Assembly (NCBI GenBank): GCA_049487715.1
Contig: CP150554.1
Location: 434,001 to 498,000 of the forward strand
Origin: Pycnococcus provasolii
Taxonomy: Eukaryota; Chlorophyta; Pseudoscourfieldiophyceae; Pseudoscourfieldiales
Reading direction: 5' to 3'
Length of the DNA stretch: 64,000 nt
The first letter of the stretch is position 1; the number at the start of each line of letters is the position of its first letter. Positions 27,984 through 37,382 of the stretch are shown piece after piece. A model generated the notes under the pieces. It was not told where the DNA came from, did no database searches, and saw only the letters and a list, made by a program, of their open reading frames with translations. The position numbers and the translations under genes are program-made.

Positions 27984-28856
27984 TTACAGCTCATCGTGCA
28001 CGGGTGATGACGGCTTGGTCCCTTGTTTGCACCCAATGGCGTCCAACAACTTCTCGCGCAGGTCGTCTTGCCATGCCGCGGCGGTCACGAGCGAACCGTC
28101 GACGCTCACGGCGGTGGTTGACAGCGTCGCGCCGAGCGAGCTCAGCACCGCCGCGGTCGTTCCCTCCAAGCTCTTGTCTCCAGGCGCACCGCTCAGCGTG
28201 CGTCCTGCGACAAACGGCGTGCCGTCGCCTTTCGTGGCGGTCGCGAGAGCCACCTGTCCATTGCCGAGCGCGAAGACCGTGCGGTCCGCGGCACCCAGAA
28301 ACATAGTCAGCGCGTGGCCGAGGTGGCTCTCCGCGCGCAGGGCGTCGACGGCGGACGCGCTCGCCGCGAGCACGACGGCCTGGTATTTTGGAACGGCGTT
28401 GACGCCGTCGATGCTGAGCGCGCGCAGCGGGCTGTGAAGCGCAGCCTTCAGCGTCTCGTCGCCCGCGACTCGATCTTGCACTGTGCCAGTCGCCGCCCGC
28501 GCGAGCTCGACCGTAAGCGCCGTCACGCTGAACACGTCGACGGCACCACCGAGGTCGGTGACCGCGTAGTATGGCTCGGCGACATCCGCAGGCGCGACGC
28601 CGTTATCCGACGCGTCGCCTGTTGCCGCAATGATCGCTATGCGTGCCTTGCACACCTTCTTCCCAGCTGCTGACACCGTCGTCTCCTTCGCGGCCTCTGC
28701 GCTTGTGACATCGTGGCAGACGGCGCAGACCGCGAGCACCGCCACGAGGCTCTGAAACCAGCCTTGACCTTGACCTTGACCTTGACGTTGCCACCGCCGC
28801 CTTGCTTTGCAAAAGGCACCAAAGCGAGCGAGGTGCGCCATATTACGATTCGTCAT
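27984..28856 (-). CDS. Degenerate DJ-1/PfpI-like protein with signal anchor
   Basis: A 290-residue protein from the ATG at 28856. Residues 34-50 are hydrophobic (signal peptide or anchor), preceded by a GQGQGQGQ run from a 6-bp tandem repeat. The rest fits the class I glutamine-amidotransferase-like DJ-1/PfpI fold: ARIAIIAATG, the acid in VAEPYYAVTDLGGAVDVFSV, YQAVVLAASASAVD, the nucleophile-elbow position FALGNGQVAL and the end VDGSLVTAAAWQD. In active members the elbow reads (I/V)CHG; here both Cys and His are replaced (LGNG), so catalysis by this Cys is excluded. It is probably a secreted or lumenal binding relative. Family assignment is by pattern only. Confidence 0.65.
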   Translation of the reverse strand: MTNRNMAHLARFGAFCKARRRWQRQGQGQGQGWFQSLVAVLAVCAVCHDVTSAEAAKETTVSAAGKKVCKARIAIIAATGDASDNGVAPADVAEPYYAVTDLGGAVDVFSVTALTVELARAATGTVQDRVAGDETLKAALHSPLRALSIDGVNAVPKYQAVVLAASASAVDALRAESHLGHALTMFLGAADRTVFALGNGQVALATATKGDGTPFVAGRTLSGAPGDKSLEGTTAAVLSSLGATLSTTAVSVDGSLVTAAAWQDDLREKLLDAIGCKQGTKPSSPVHDEL

Positions 28857-30594
28857 CTATATCGGTATGAGCTGAAATACAGTAGTATGCTGACAGTCAA
28901 GTAATGTATTCTCTGATCTGTGAACTGTCAACTCTGAATGAAAGGAGAGGAAAGGCAGCACAAACTAATGGTTGGTTGCACCTTTTAAAAAAAAAGGGAA
29001 ACAAAGAAAGTGTCAACCAACAAAGTGCAAGACACCAACCGTAACCAACAAGACACCAGTGCAAGACGATCCGAGAAAACGAGCCCGACGACGGTGATCG
29101 CTGATGAGGTACGATGATCACCACCTGAGAGTACAGCAAGAAGCGACGGACGAGAGCGACGGACTTATGAGAGCGACGGCTCAGTGAAACAACGAAATAC
29201 CGTAGGCCGTAGGTAAGGGAAGATTCGACGGTGGATTGATCGCGACGATGGGGGAAGTGGGCCGGACCCGCAAAAATGCGCCGGTGCCGATGTGAAGAAA
29301 AGCCGGAAGTGGAAGGGAAGGGGGACGGGACCCGCCGAGGCGCCGACGAGAAGTGAAGAAAACGGAGAGGTTTCTTCCAAGCAAGACGCCTCTGCCAGAT
29401 GGGAGGAGTCTCTCTTGTGAATTTTTCTTTAAGACGTCGCGCTTCTTTTTACAGTAAAAACTTTTTAGAGGAACTTCTTCACTACGATAGGAGTGGTTCT
29501 GAGAACTCCGACCAAGTTACCAAATAGCCTTAAAAGTTAGCTTCGATGGTCGGTCGAGCTTTTCATCAGACGACTTCCTTAAAGGTAGACGAGTGTTTCT
29601 TCAGATCTCGCAATAGACGGGCACCACCACCTGGTAGGAAGTACAATACACAATACTGTAGTGACAAAACAATACGCGGGTTGGTTCCTTTCCTCAATAA
29701 ACTACCCTAATCACTTCATGCGGCCGCGTTCAGCGAACAAACTTGCCCAATCATGGTACATACCTGCATTTGTGCATTTGCTGTGCCCATTCATTCCCTT
29801 CCGGATTCCCATCCCAATGATGGCGCTGATGAGCGTCGTCGCTGATCGTCGTCGGCGCTGATGAGCGTCGTCGCTGATCGTCCTCGTCGTTGGTAACCCT
29901 GTTCTAAGGTTAGGTGGGCGCGTGTTGGGTTACCAGGTCGTTGGACATTAGGACATACCTTTTACCTCGTCGTTTTCCCTTCTTCGCGACTTCTCTCGTC
30001 TTGATCAGGTGCATGATCTCATGATCTCGAACATACCAGTCTGCCAGTAGTAGTGTGACCACCTGCCTGTTCCTCTAAACATAGCTAACCTGCTAGGATG
30101 GGACTTACTGCCTGATAAAAAAAAGGGGTGATGGGGGCTATATTCCTACCCGTTGTACAGTACTTGTTATGAAAGTTTACAACCCTTCACAAAACACACG
30201 TGGGTGCATATAAACCCATAGTCACGCCGAAGAGGTGGGAGCGTATAGGTAAGTACTACGAAGCAGCTCGTCAACGGCCGCTGACGCCTTGGCAATGGCC
30301 AATGGAAGGTGCATTCGGCCGCCTGTGAGCACGAGCTTCGATATCCGGTTAATGTGCCTCGCCAAATGCATCGTCGAGCCACTGCTGCACGCGCGCGTCG
30401 ACGGAATTCGCGCTCGTCGAACCTTCGCATGTGCACGGCGAGCGCGCGTCGTCGTTACAAGACAGCGTTGGTTGATTTAAGAAATTTATCAAATGTGTTA
30501 TCAAATGTTTTTGAATACTCTTGTGCGGGATAAAAAAAAAGAAAACTTACTTTTTGTTTTATGTATTTAAATTTCAGCAGAAGCAATCCACCTT
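28857..30594. other. Long intergenic region, no gene supported
   Basis: 1.7 kb between two minus-strand genes. It contains a 32-bp tandem duplication (unit ggcgctgatgagcgtcgtcg...) at 29822-29882, TACAGTA/TACTGTA copies (for example 30156-30162 and near 28877 and 29652) and short ORFs without recognisable features. Nothing resembles a tRNA or rRNA. Confidence 0.55.
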
Positions 30595-31560
30595 CTAACG
30601 TTTTCGGAACGGATTGACAAACTTGCTGTCCTCGATGTTTTTAGCCAGACGCGCCTTCTTGGCTTCGTCCATTTGGCTTGCGTCCGCCGCCGCGAAGGCT
30701 CGCGTTCCAACGAGGCCGAAGATGAACGCCACGTACGCGATACCAATCGCGCCGCCAAGAAGGTTGCCGGTGCCACCCTCGCTCAGAACCGCGCGCTGCG
30801 ATCCGCCAGAGTTGTTCGATTGCTTGGCGGCGCCGGGGTCAATCTCACCTTCGAGGAAGGCAGCGATGCGGTCCACCGCGTTGGACGCAGCCTGGTTGAA
30901 CTTCTCCTCCGCGGTAAGGGTTGGGATGGTCGTGTCCATGATGGTGTCGAGGATCGCTGGGTCGAGTGCGTTCATGAAAGCTGGCCCACCGGTGATGGCA
31001 CCCTCTTTGTTACGCGTCACGAGGAGCAGAACGCCTTTGCGGTCGCCAAGCTCGAGGGAGGGGTACCACGTCTCGAGCGTCTTGTCGGCAAACTCGTACG
31101 GGTCAGGGATGGTGGAGATCTTCTTCGTCGTGACGACGAAGAGGTCGAAACCCGTCTTTGCGTGCAGCTTCTTGAGCTTTTCGTTGATTGCGCTTCGGCT
31201 CGCCTTGAGCACCTTGGCGTCGTCGAGCACGTAGATGCCGCTGTCCTCCGGCTTGGGGTTGAAGAGGATGCTGAACTCGTCGGCGAGTGCGGGCGTAGCG
31301 ACGGATCCGAACGTGATCGCCGTCGCTGCGCTGAGAGCCGCCGCCTTTCTCGCAAACGAAGAGAGGAAGTTCGTCTCCTCCTTTTGCGTGGACGATTTTT
31401 CATGAGAGCCATGAGCTGAAGCGCGAGTGAGTGTATTGGGCTTCTTCGACGACGACGTTTTCAAGGCACTGAACGGTTGCACACGGTTGCCCCCTCGCGC
31501 TGATGATGTGATACTAGCATTAGCATTGATAGCGGGATTGGCACGAGCTTTGGAGATCAT
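30595..31560 (-). CDS. Thylakoid-lumen TPM-domain protein, Psb32/TLP18.3-like
   Basis: A 321-residue protein from the ATG at 31560. The N-terminus is a bipartite transit peptide: a basic Ser/Ala-rich plastid part, then a hydrophobic lumen-targeting segment ending ATPALA/DEF, a typical AxA cleavage site. The TPM domain follows: GIYVLDDAKVLKASRSAINE, KTGFDLFVVTTKK, YEFADKTLETWYPSLE, KGVLLLVTRNKEGAITGGPAF. A C-terminal membrane segment (LLGGAIGIAYVAFIFGLVG) anchors it. The match to plant TLP18.3, a photosystem II repair and phosphatase-type factor, is close along the length. This is one of the clearest signs of a photosynthetic organism. Confidence 0.92.
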   Translation of the reverse strand: MISKARANPAINANASITSSARGGNRVQPFSALKTSSSKKPNTLTRASAHGSHEKSSTQKEETNFLSSFARKAAALSAATAITFGSVATPALADEFSILFNPKPEDSGIYVLDDAKVLKASRSAINEKLKKLHAKTGFDLFVVTTKKISTIPDPYEFADKTLETWYPSLELGDRKGVLLLVTRNKEGAITGGPAFMNALDPAILDTIMDTTIPTLTAEEKFNQAASNAVDRIAAFLEGEIDPGAAKQSNNSGGSQRAVLSEGGTGNLLGGAIGIAYVAFIFGLVGTRAFAAADASQMDEAKKARLAKNIEDSKFVNPFRKR

Positions 31561-32468
31561 TTTCGTGTACAAACAAAAAAGAAGAAGAAGAAGAAGAAGC
31601 AGCCAGGGACGACAGATGACGACGAAAGACTGTCTTTATGAAAGATACAGACACAGACAAGCTAATGACCTTGAGAGCACACGATACAACACTACAGAGA
31701 GAGTGCAAGCTAAGTTAGACAAGGGTCGGAGGAGACCGGTTGTTATAACACTCACTGTGAGGTTCCCCCCCTTCCCCTCTATCTACCCAGTGCCCTGGAA
31801 TCGGTTTCCAAGTTGCCCCAGAAGATAAGACAAATGACATGCTGAGATACCTCGGAGGCTCGCTGAGATATTCCTCAACTGAACCTCCAAGGCCCAAGGA
31901 GAAGGAACGCCCTCTCGGACGGAGTCGACCTGGCCTAACCCGAACCAAATCCTAACCCTAACCCTAACTTCTAACCCTAACCCTAATCAAGTGGTTTCGG
32001 GGTTTCGGTTCGGGGTTTAGTTCGGGGTTTCGGTTTAAGTTCGGGGTTTAGTTCGGGGTTTCGGTTGTTCGGGGTTTAGGTTTCGGTTCGGGGTTTAGTT
32101 CGGGGTTTAGTTTCGGTTCGGGGTTTACTCTTAGGTTTTACTGCATAGACCTACTGCATAGGGTTCGACCGGTTCGCCCTTAGCCCTTCGAGTCTGCCGC
32201 ATAAGTTTACAGTTTAGCCCCTCTCGGCCTCCCTGACCAAAGCTTTCCTCCCTGTTCTCTGCCATCTTCCTATCTGCCCTTTTCTCTCCCCCCTCCCCCT
32301 CCGCCTGTCCGCGGAACTTCCAACGACTTCAGAGGTTCTCTCCCTCCCTCTCCCTCAAAGCACCAAACCAAACAACGCCCCTCCCCCGTTCCCAGTCCAG
32401 TGATCCCATCCCAGTCGTCATCAGAAGACAGTTTTGTTTTCCTTCGCTGTTGTGGTACTACTGTAATT
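31561..32468. promoter_or_regulatory. Divergent promoter with CCCTAA tract and TTCGGGGTTT array
   Basis: 908 bp between the divergent TPM and membrane-protein genes. It contains a (GAA)n run near 31579-31598, CCCTAA repeats at about 31951-31987 and then an array of TTCGGGGTTTAG/TTCGGGGTTTCGG units at about 31995-32130. The G-rich strand thus faces the TPM gene on one side and the membrane-protein gene on the other. Confidence 0.6.
31951..32130. repeat. Telomere-like CCCTAA block followed by TTCGGGGTTT degenerate array
   Basis: The block reads ctaaccctaaccctaac... then switches strand bias to repeated ttcggggttt with ag/cgg spacers, about eight copies in 140 bp. Confidence 0.85.
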
Positions 32469-33023
32469 ATGGCGTCAGAGTTGTCTACGTTGATCGACCG
32501 CGAGCTCGAGTTAGTCGACCGCGAAGTCGGATCCATGGAGAGCGATCTTCACGAACGGGTGGACAGAATGCAAAACGCAAAACGAATCTGCTGTGGAATG
32601 AACCTGAAATCCACCACCTTTGCGGGCTTCCTTGTCGTCTTCTTTTTGCTCATACTCGTGTCGCTATTGGGTGATGCGCACGTCAAACTCAACCAGGAAA
32701 CACGAAGGAGGAGGGAACTGGAAATGCAACTCAGGACAATCTCCATGAACGGAACGGACACGACAAAGGGAAAGGAACCTGATACGCCGAAGATTACCTG
32801 TACCACCACAAACACCTTGGACGAAGAAGAACGCGCGGAGCTCAACAGACTGCGCGCACAACAGCAAAACTGCTCAGCTCTTACTACGCTGTACGCAAAG
32901 CACGGCGAGATGCTCAAGGTGCTTGACAACCAAACGACAGTAGAGGAGTTTGCCGCAAGCCACGGCAATTCGTCGTGCCAGTTTGGATACAAAATCGCTT
33001 GTGCACCTCAGCACCACTTCTAA
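32469..33023 (+). CDS. Single-pass membrane protein of unknown function (184 aa)
   Basis: From the ATG at 32469. Residues 1-45 are acidic/basic mixed helix (MASELSTLIDRELELVDREV). One membrane helix follows (TTFAGFLVVFFLLILVSLLG), then a coiled-coil stretch (HVKLNQETRRRRELEMQLR), a Thr-rich linker and a Cys-containing C-terminal part (EEFAASHGNSSCQFGYKIAC). The topology suggests an N-cytosolic, C-lumenal type II protein. No family was recognised. It converges on DDRGK1 with 155 bp between stops. Confidence 0.7.
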   Translation: MASELSTLIDRELELVDREVGSMESDLHERVDRMQNAKRICCGMNLKSTTFAGFLVVFFLLILVSLLGDAHVKLNQETRRRRELEMQLRTISMNGTDTTKGKEPDTPKITCTTTNTLDEEERAELNRLRAQQQNCSALTTLYAKHGEMLKVLDNQTTVEEFAASHGNSSCQFGYKIACAPQHHF

Positions 33024-33178
33024 CCTTGAGGTGTGTCACCAAAAAAGAAATAACAAAAAGACGAGGCACCACCATCACTGACCTGTTTCTATACCGTTTC
33101 TTAGTACCTACCCAACCTTTGTAAACACAAGTTAAAAAAAAATCACACATCAAACTTTTATTACACAAATCAAACCAG

Positions 33179-34186
33179 TCAGTCGTCCTCCTCCTCCAAC
33201 TGAAGAAGCTCACTCGCAATGTTCGTTTCCGAAGCTTTCGCACGACTCGAAGATTCCACGTCGCGTGGTGTCAAGTCTATCAGGCTGTTGCTTGCCGCGG
33301 CGAGCTGGCTGATGGAGATGCGACCCTTGTCCACAATGTGCTTTGCCACAGCCTTGAATTCCTCCTCGCTGACGTAGATGAATTTGCCTCGATCGTCCAT
33401 GATGCCCGTCAAGCGTCCCATCTCCTCCAGAGCCTGCACACGAGCAATGGCGTCGCTCGTGCGCAGGCCAAACTCACTCGCCAGCTCCTCAAGCTCCACC
33501 ATCTTACGACGCTGAATGTATGCAACGAACTCCGTAAGCAGTGCCTCGCCGTCATCCTCGTCCTCGCGCTTCGACTCGCCGGACTCTTCCGTGCTCATCA
33601 TCGACATCCACTTCTTCGCCTCCTCGTCCTCCTTCCGCTGACGCTCCTCCTCCTCCTTCTGCCTAGCCTCCTCCTCGGCGCGCTCGCGCTCTTCCCTCTC
33701 AGCCTCCTTGGCGCGCTTGCGCTCCATGTACTTCTCCTGCTTCTCGCTCTTCGCGTCGCGAGCCGCGTCCGCGTACCTGCGCTCCTCCGCGCGGTCAGCC
33801 TTCTTCTGCGCCTTGCGGTCCAAGAGAGCGTCGTCGTCGTCGTCGTCGCCGCCGCCATCCTCACCAGCGTCATCACCCTCTCCTCCCGCTGCGGCACGCC
33901 TCCGCCGCGCCGCACCTGTGCGCAGTCCCCGTCTCTTGCCGCCCGCCACGCCGACCGACCCTTCCGCCTCCGCCTCTCGCTCCAGCCTCGCCGCCTCATC
34001 GCCTCGTCGCATCACGAGGATCGCGTATGCGCCAAGTGCACCGAGCACCAATAGGAGGGTAGCTGCAGCGAGTAGGCCAAGCGTGGAGGCAGCATTATCA
34101 CTATTAGGAACTTCACGGGAGCTTTCGCCGCCAAAGGAACTTTCACCACCAGCATCTTCCGCAACCACCATCGTCACCATCACCAT
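33179..34186 (-). CDS. DDRGK1/UFBP1-like ER protein (UFMylation adaptor)
   Basis: A 335-residue protein. An N-terminal membrane helix (LGLLAAATLLLVLGALGAYAILV, about residues 36-58) is followed by Arg/Ala-rich and Asp-rich linkers. A long charged helix (EKYMERKRAKEAEREERERA) leads to the DDRGK/PCI-like winged-helix end: FVAYIQRRKMVELEELASEF, RTSDAIARVQALEEMGRLTG, MDDRGKFIYVSEEE. The signature DDRGKFIYVS is present. DDRGK1 anchors the UFM1 ligase UFL1 on the ER and directs UFMylation of ribosomes and ER-phagy. The ATG at 34186 sits just before the signal anchor. Confidence 0.93.
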   Translation of the reverse strand: MVMVTMVVAEDAGGESSFGGESSREVPNSDNAASTLGLLAAATLLLVLGALGAYAILVMRRGDEAARLEREAEAEGSVGVAGGKRRGLRTGAARRRRAAAGGEGDDAGEDGGGDDDDDDALLDRKAQKKADRAEERRYADAARDAKSEKQEKYMERKRAKEAEREERERAEEEARQKEEEERQRKEDEEAKKWMSMMSTEESGESKREDEDDGEALLTEFVAYIQRRKMVELEELASEFGLRTSDAIARVQALEEMGRLTGIMDDRGKFIYVSEEEFKAVAKHIVDKGRISISQLAAASNSLIDLTPRDVESSSRAKASETNIASELLQLEEEDD

Positions 34187-34663
34187 CCCATCCCATCAGC
34201 GGAACCATAAAAGGGATAGTGAGGCGCCACCAGTAAGGTAATTATCATCATACTGTACGTGCAGTATTATTATAACTAAGATGTACTGTAGTTACCAAAA
34301 AGAGGTACGTTACCTGTACGGTACTGCCGCCGCCGCCACTGACGACACGATACACACACTCTTGGGAAAGGAATCCAAAGGGCGCCGAGAATCAAACGAG
34401 GAATCTAATAAGCGGGGGGGGGGGGGGACGGACGAATTTCTCATCAAAACGGAAAACGGAAAAACCTCCCGAGAGCCGAGAGGGCATTAGGAAGTTCGGG
34501 TTTATAGGGTTAGGGTTTAGGGTTTAGGGTTAGGGTTAGGGTTAGGGTTAGGGTGCTCCTTCGCCTTCGTCCATTCTGCGCAAGGTTTGGCGGCGGCGCA
34601 CTCGCCCATTCTTGTCTTGTCTTGTTTTGTTTTGTTTTTGTGATAGACTACCGATAGGTAGAT
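34187..34663. promoter_or_regulatory. Divergent promoter DDRGK1/BUD31 with TTAGGG/TTTAGGG tract
   Basis: 477 bp between divergent genes. TACTGTA occurs at 34251-34257 and 34284-34290. A G-homopolymer lies near 34416-34427, and the tract at 34507-34553 mixes TTAGGG and TTTAGGG units, ending 111 bp before the BUD31 start. Confidence 0.6.
34507..34553 (+). repeat. Telomere-like mixed TTAGGG/TTTAGGG tract
   Basis: gggttagggtttagggttt... followed by four more ttaggg units; G-rich on the BUD31 coding strand. Confidence 0.95.
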
Positions 34664-35350
34664 ATGTCGCACGCCGTTCGACGCAAGCTGCGAGGCAAGC
34701 GCATTCCCGCGGGCTTCGACGCCATCGAGGACTCGTTGGACTCGTTCGAGTCGCAAATGCGAGACGCCGTCCAGGCATCTCACGAAGGCCTCAAGAAGAA
34801 CGAATCCGCATGGAAGGTGCACAGACTCCACTTCGAGAAAAATAGGTTCATCTTCGACGTCTACTACAAACGACAACTCATATCCAAAGAGCTCTTCGAC
34901 TTCTTGGTGAGAGAAAAAGTTGCAGACGGACCACTCATATCCAAGTGGAGAAAACCAGGATACGAAACGCTATGCAGTCTGCTAGCGATCCAAAAGTCTG
35001 GACACAACTTTGGAACGACGTCTTTGTGCCGCGTGCCGCTCAAGCAAAGGTCAAAAGAGCAAAAGTACGCGCCGGATAACCAAACGGGATGCGTGGCGTG
35101 CGCATCAGGAGACGGACTCTTTGGGGGACCCATCTGGTGGAACACGGACCGAAGCGCGGGAGCCAAGGCGGAGGACAACCGAACGACGTGGGAAGGACCG
35201 GCGGGGGCGGGGGCGACAGCGGGCGAAGGTGACGACAGTGGCGGCAAGGGAAAGGGGAAGCGACCGCGCCCTCCCGCGAACGACGACGACGACGACGAAC
35301 TCGACGAGGACGTCGCGAAGCGACTGGCGATGCTGCAGGGACGCGCTTAG
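34664..35350 (+). CDS. BUD31/G10-like spliceosome protein, Cys-poor and extended
   Basis: A 228-residue protein. Residues 1-145 align with BUD31/G10 (usually ~144 aa): RRKLRGKRIPAGFDAIEDSL, then HRLHFEKNRFIFDVYYKRQL, ISKELFDF, ISKWRKPGYETLCSL and HNFGTTSLCRVP. BUD31 is a core spliceosome component whose conserved cysteines bind zinc. Here the usual cluster is eroded: CxxC after the GYE(N/T)L segment reads CSLLA, and the CxCRVP and terminal CxxCxCxxC positions are mostly lost, leaving CVAC. A C-terminal extension of ~70 residues, Gly/Ala/Asp-rich, is specific to this gene. It could be a diverged second paralogue. It converges on serine acetyltransferase with 73 bp between stops. Confidence 0.87.
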   Translation: MSHAVRRKLRGKRIPAGFDAIEDSLDSFESQMRDAVQASHEGLKKNESAWKVHRLHFEKNRFIFDVYYKRQLISKELFDFLVREKVADGPLISKWRKPGYETLCSLLAIQKSGHNFGTTSLCRVPLKQRSKEQKYAPDNQTGCVACASGDGLFGGPIWWNTDRSAGAKAEDNRTTWEGPAGAGATAGEGDDSGGKGKGKRPRPPANDDDDDELDEDVAKRLAMLQGRA

Positions 35351-35423
35351 AGCCATGTCAACGCAAGCAGTGTAAAACAGAGATGATGATGATTGAACAA
35401 AAAGAACACACATATAGAAAAAG

Positions 35424-36942
35424 CTAGGAGCTTGCGTCTTTGCCATCTCTCCGCTGCTCCTCAACTTGTTCCTTCACGGCATCCTGCCACCACTCGCAGA
35501 AGCTTTGCTGACTTTTCTCCGACACAGGCTCGATTTCCTGCATCATGCGTTCAGAAGGCGTGCCCATTGTCTGTGCGACGACGCGCGCGGGACTTCCTGC
35601 CACCATCGACCCGGCACGCACGTCTTTCAAGACCAAACTGCACGCGGCAATCATCGTGTCGTCGCCGATCGATATGTTGCCGAGAATCGTGGCGTGTGGG
35701 CCAATGAGCACGCCGCTGCCAACCTTTGGATGGCGATCACCCCCCTCCTTGCCGGTGCCGCCGAGCGTCACGCCCTGCAATATGGACACGCGATCGCCAA
35801 TCACCGCCGTCTCGCCAATCACCACGCCCATGCCGTGGTCCATGAGGATGCCCTTTCCAATGCGAGCGCCGGGGTGGATGTCCACGGAGAACACCTCGGA
35901 GATACGGCTTTGCAACATGAGTGCGAGATCTTTTCGCCCTGACGTCCAGAGCGCATGGCTCGCTCTGTGCGCCTGCAGCGCGTGGAACCCCTTCGAGTAG
36001 AGGAGTGCGTCGCTGTACGCTTTGCACGCCGGATCGCGTTCGCGACACGCCTTCAGGTCCGCACGCATCGCGGTGCGCACGTTCGGGTCGCCCTGGTACG
36101 TCTTTTGGAATATTTCGTTCAGCTGAGTCGCGAGCAGCGTTACGCTCTGCATGCGGTTGGCAAGAATGCGCGAGATGCATTGTTCCAGGCTCCCTCCCTT
36201 GCTGTTGTCAAGGATAGAGCTGTACAGGAACGAGCTGAGCATAGGCTCCGCTTCCGCGTCTCGGCGCACCTCCGCCTTGATTGCTGACCACAGCGTGTCC
36301 CGTCTTTCCCGTATCGTGACGTCGCCGTTGAGAGTATCTCTCCTGTTCCTCCTCCGGCGGTCACCACTCAGGTCTTCCTCCCGCGACGTCGCGTCGACGT
36401 GCTCCGACTCTCTGACGTCCTCGCAGAACAGCTCTTCTGTTTGCGTCGATCGCATGTAGTCCGGGAACGCGGGTGTCATCGCCGAGGACCACTCTTCTGA
36501 CTTGGAGTCCGGCGTGAATCGCGTTTGCGTCGTCGGCTTCGTCTTATGCTTCGGCGAAGGCGTTGGAGGCGGTGGTGCGTCTGCGTTTGTCTCGTCAGGG
36601 TGGGAAGGTGACGACGACGACGACGACGACGCACCGCGAATCGCTGATGAACCAACCTCCTCCTCCTCCTCCTCCTCCGAATTTCAGGTTTCGTAATCGA
36701 TGTCCCTGACGTCTAACCACCTGCTGATGCATCTGCTGCCGAAGATATGCCGCTTGCCTTGTAGACAACTCCCCACGACGCCGACGACGCGCCCCACGAG
36801 GTGCATTGCCCCCAAAAGAAACACCATTCCCATTACCACCACCGAACGAAACACAAGTACTTTGAAGTCGACGAGAAGGACAGAAAGAATGAGCATGAGA
36901 ATGAGAATGAGAATGAGACGTGAAGTTGGTAAGAAGTCCCAT
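35424..36942 (-). CDS. Serine O-acetyltransferase, probably plastid-targeted (1 probable frameshift)
   Basis: Makes O-acetylserine from serine and acetyl-CoA for cysteine synthesis. The conserved part from the ATG at 36479 has 351 residues: the helical N-domain (AYSDALLYSKGFHALQAHR), then the left-handed hexapeptide-repeat barrel with the catalytic His in LMDHGMGVVIGETAVIGD, VTLGGTGKEGGDRHPKVG and the C-terminal MVAGSPARVV. Upstream an open frame from the ATG at 36942 encodes a His/Ser-rich and then Arg-rich leader, plausible as a transit peptide. Dropping one G where the (GGA)n run begins, near 36680-36685, joins it to the enzyme frame through an acidic EEEEEE stretch, 505 aa in total. Without it the enzyme would start at 36479. 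Confidence 0.85.
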
Positions 36943-37382
36943 TGATGTATGGTATGTATATGTAAAAAGAGAGATACGGTACTGAATAAACAATCCTCCA
37001 AACCAATCTTCTAGGATGAGAGAGAAAATTTGAAACAAATCCCAAATCCCAAAACGAAATAAGAAGAAGAAGTGCTCCTGACCAGTGTGCCAAGGAGTGG
37101 TTCTTATATAAGGCTTATGGCGGCGCCACGGAATGGAAGGCAATCCTAAAAACGAACAAGTCCAGGACCAGAGAGACCAGAGGGGCACCAGAGGGGAGGA
37201 GGAATTCATTATTCGGGGTTGGGATTCGGGGTTGGGATTGGGAGTTGGTTTAGGGGTTTGCTCGCCAGAAACCTCTCGCCATATTCGTTCTGATATGCCT
37301 GCCAGCACGTCCAGGAGTCCTTGGTCTGATCATCGTCATTTATTTGTGTGAGCCTCACACACATCACATCAGTGCGTGAGTG
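36943..37382. promoter_or_regulatory. Divergent promoter serine acetyltransferase/RCC1 gene
   Basis: 440 bp. Two attcggggttggg units followed by gattgggagttggtttagggg lie at about 37207-37258. A cacacacatcacatcag stretch just before the RCC1 start (37350-37370) looks like a CA-rich 3' splice site of a possible 5' UTR intron. Confidence 0.5.

Noticed and set aside
30167-30436. 89-residue minus-strand ORF in the 28.9-30.6 kb gap
   Set aside because: Arg-rich, no conserved pattern, and an adjacent plus-strand ORF of equal quality; treated as chance.
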